A DNA stretch of 5,879 bases from NCBI GenBank assembly GCA_020441735.1, contig JAGRLQ010000104.1, positions 10,153-16,031 on the forward strand, written 5' to 3'. Below the pieces are notes generated by a model. That model saw only the letters and a list, made by a program, of their open reading frames with translations. It had not been told where the DNA came from and ran no database searches. The stretch is from Nitratireductor sp. Its GTDB lineage: Bacteria > Pseudomonadota > Alphaproteobacteria > Rhizobiales > Rhizobiaceae. Positions within the stretch are counted from its first letter, which is position 1; the number at the start of each line of letters is the position of its first letter. This document shows, in pieces, positions 5,069 through 5,879 of the stretch. The position numbers were made by a program, and so were the translations under genes.

Positions 5069-5185
5069 CTTATCAATGTCCGCAACTTCGTATCTCAGGC
5101 AATCCGCTTTGCGGTCCTCGCACCGCTCTACAAGGCCGGGCGGCGGTGGACAGAGACCCCGCAAGGTCCGGAAAGTGCAATGTGA
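5069..5185 (+). pseudogene. Possible 3' remnant of a chromosomal gene at the island edge
   Basis: The frame ending at TGA 5183-5185 reads NVRNFVSQAIRFAVLAPLYK and then AGRRWTETPQGPESAM. It looks protein-like, with amphipathic hydrophobic spacing and GC-leaning third positions, but has no ATG, GTG or TTG start before an in-frame stop at 5024-5026. GC content rises to flank level within it. It may be the tail of a gene whose 5' part was lost when the accessory DNA arrived. I recognise no family. Confidence 0.25.
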
Positions 5186-5213
5186 AGCGGCGTGATTTGA
5201 CGGCACTTCACAT
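5180..5213. promoter_or_regulatory. Inverted repeat upstream of the YiiX-like gene
   Basis: ATGTGAAG (5180-5187) and CTTCACAT (5206-5213) are perfect reverse complements around 18 bases. It overlaps the end of the possible gene remnant and lies about 100 bases before the hydrolase start. A TTGACG (5197-5202) sits in its centre without a good -10. It could be an operator or a transcript-end hairpin; no T-run follows. Confidence 0.3.
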
Positions 5214-5270
5214 CCGCGCCACAACTGCGGCAGGACAAACCGGAGAGCCCGGCGCGCCACCGGGAATATT

Positions 5271-5282
5271 GCAGGCGCCTGC
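5271..5282. promoter_or_regulatory. 12-bp perfect palindrome before the YiiX-like gene
   Basis: GCAGGCGCCTGC is self-complementary over all 12 bases and ends 29 bases before the ATG at 5312. In GC-rich DNA such a palindrome can arise by chance; it is recorded for its position. Confidence 0.25.
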
Positions 5283-5311
5283 CGGAACCCCGAACAACCG
5301 GATGCTTGGGC

Positions 5312-5879
5312 ATGGGCATTTTCGATCGCGGACTGGACAAAATCGGCAGGTTCCTCACCCGGGTACTGGTCAAGGAGTCCTCGGGCTATCAGCCCTATAC
5401 GCCGTCCGACCCCGAAACGCTTTCGCGCACGCTGGAGCCGGGCGACATCCTGCTGGTTGAGGGCAACCAATTCGTCTCCGCCTCGATCAAGTATCTGACG
5501 CAATCGACCTGGAGCCACGCCGCCTTCTATGTCGGCGACGTGCTGGGCGCGACCGATCCCAAGCATGGCGGGCCCTGCGTGCTGATCGAGGTCAACCTCG
5601 GCGAGGGCTGTGTCGCCACCTCGCTCGACCGCTACAAGAGCTACAATACCCGCATCTGCCGGCCGGTGGGGCTGACCAAGGAAGACCGCCAGCAGGTGGT
5701 CGATTTCATGATCTCGAAGATCGGGCTCAAATACGACACGCGCAACATCTTCGACCTGCTGCGCTATTTCTTCCCGACGCCGCCGGTGCCGGTCCGCTGG
5801 CGGCGGCGGATGATCGCCTTCGGCTCAGGCGAACCGACCAAGGCAATCTGCTCGTCGCTGATCGCCCAGGCCTTCCAGT
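5312..5879 (+). CDS. YiiX/YaeF-type permuted papain-like hydrolase, 'lipo-like' protein (partial, C-terminus off window)
   Basis: The first 189 residues of a circularly permuted NlpC/P60 (C92 family) cysteine hydrolase, an amidase or protease-like fold. Seen: LEPGDILLVEGN (41-52), the entry strand typical of this fold; WSHAAFYVGD (67-76) with candidate catalytic His69; LIEVNLGEG (91-99) with candidate acidic residue Glu93; and AICSSLIAQAF (178-188) with candidate nucleophile Cys180, just before the window ends. In permuted members the Cys follows the His, as here. The N-terminus (MGIFDRGLDKIGRFL) is amphipathic without a clear signal peptide or lipobox, so a cytoplasmic or peripheral membrane location is likely. 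The ATG has only a weak GGA at 5300-5302; TTG at 5306 is an alternative. Codon use is high GC3, matching the chromosomal flank. The substrate is unknown. Confidence 0.85.
   Translation, partial: MGIFDRGLDKIGRFLTRVLVKESSGYQPYTPSDPETLSRTLEPGDILLVEGNQFVSASIKYLTQSTWSHAAFYVGDVLGATDPKHGGPCVLIEVNLGEGCVATSLDRYKSYNTRICRPVGLTKEDRQQVVDFMISKIGLKYDTRNIFDLLRYFFPTPPVPVRWRRRMIAFGSGEPTKAICSSLIAQAFQ

Noticed and set aside
2442..5105. GGCAATCC at 2442-2449 and 5098-5105 as possible attachment-site direct repeats
   Set aside because: Eight bases 2.6 kb apart are too short to separate from chance, and the surrounding bases do not match.
4786..5460. 224-codon plus-strand open frame from TTG 4786
   Set aside because: It has no ribosome binding site, crosses the GC boundary, and runs out of frame through the start of the well-supported YiiX-like gene.
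5000..5566. 188-codon minus-strand open frame
   Set aside because: It overlaps the YiiX-like gene antisense; long antisense frames are common in high-GC3 genes and it has no recognisable motif.

Overview
The window looks like chromosome of a high-GC alphaproteobacterium, most likely from the Rhizobium/Agrobacterium group. This is inferred from codon usage, from a CecR-YbhG-YbhF type export operon, and from a rhizobial-style YiiX/C92 'lipo-like' hydrolase. Hand-counted 60-base lines give about 67-68% GC in both flanks but 37-50% in much of the middle, so positions about 2520-5090 read as an acquired, AT-richer accessory segment.

Left flank (1-2421, minus strand). A compact efflux operon runs right to left: a TetR/CecR-type repressor, an HlyD/YbhG-type periplasmic adaptor, and a YbhF-type ABC ATPase cut by the window edge. 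The repressor and adaptor are separated by 13 bases; adaptor and ATPase overlap as ATGA. A sigma70-like promoter (TTGACG, 17 bases, TTAAAT) drives it. A perfect inverted repeat TTAATCAA-N4-TTGATTAA fills the promoter spacer and runs into the -10, the expected geometry for repression by the first gene's product.

Middle (about 2450-5090). It opens with the C-terminal scrap of a tyrosine recombinase (LGH...Y box). Next is a minus-strand gene with an N-terminal XRE-like helix-turn-helix and a large unrecognised C-terminal domain, with a 9-bp dyad between its -10 and its Shine-Dalgarno. Divergent from it lie two tandem paralogous genes for small exported proteins. They share an almost identical leader, ribosome binding site and signal peptide, but their C-terminal parts are unrelated. 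The upstream DNA holds a family of hairpins that all display the same 7-nt loop, CTACCAA. Two of them have 11-bp stems of identical geometry with five compensatory pair changes. One lies about 43 nt upstream of each start codon, and the one between the paralogs also looks like a Rho-independent terminator. This array is the most unusual thing in the window. Downstream are a second terminator-like hairpin and an 82-base element with two mutually exclusive foldings.

Right flank (about 5090-5879, plus strand). GC returns to about 68%. A start-less reading frame ending at 5185 may be the remnant of a gene cut by the accessory segment. After a short intergenic stretch with two dyads, a permuted papain-like (YiiX/C92) hydrolase gene begins and runs off the end, just after its catalytic cysteine.
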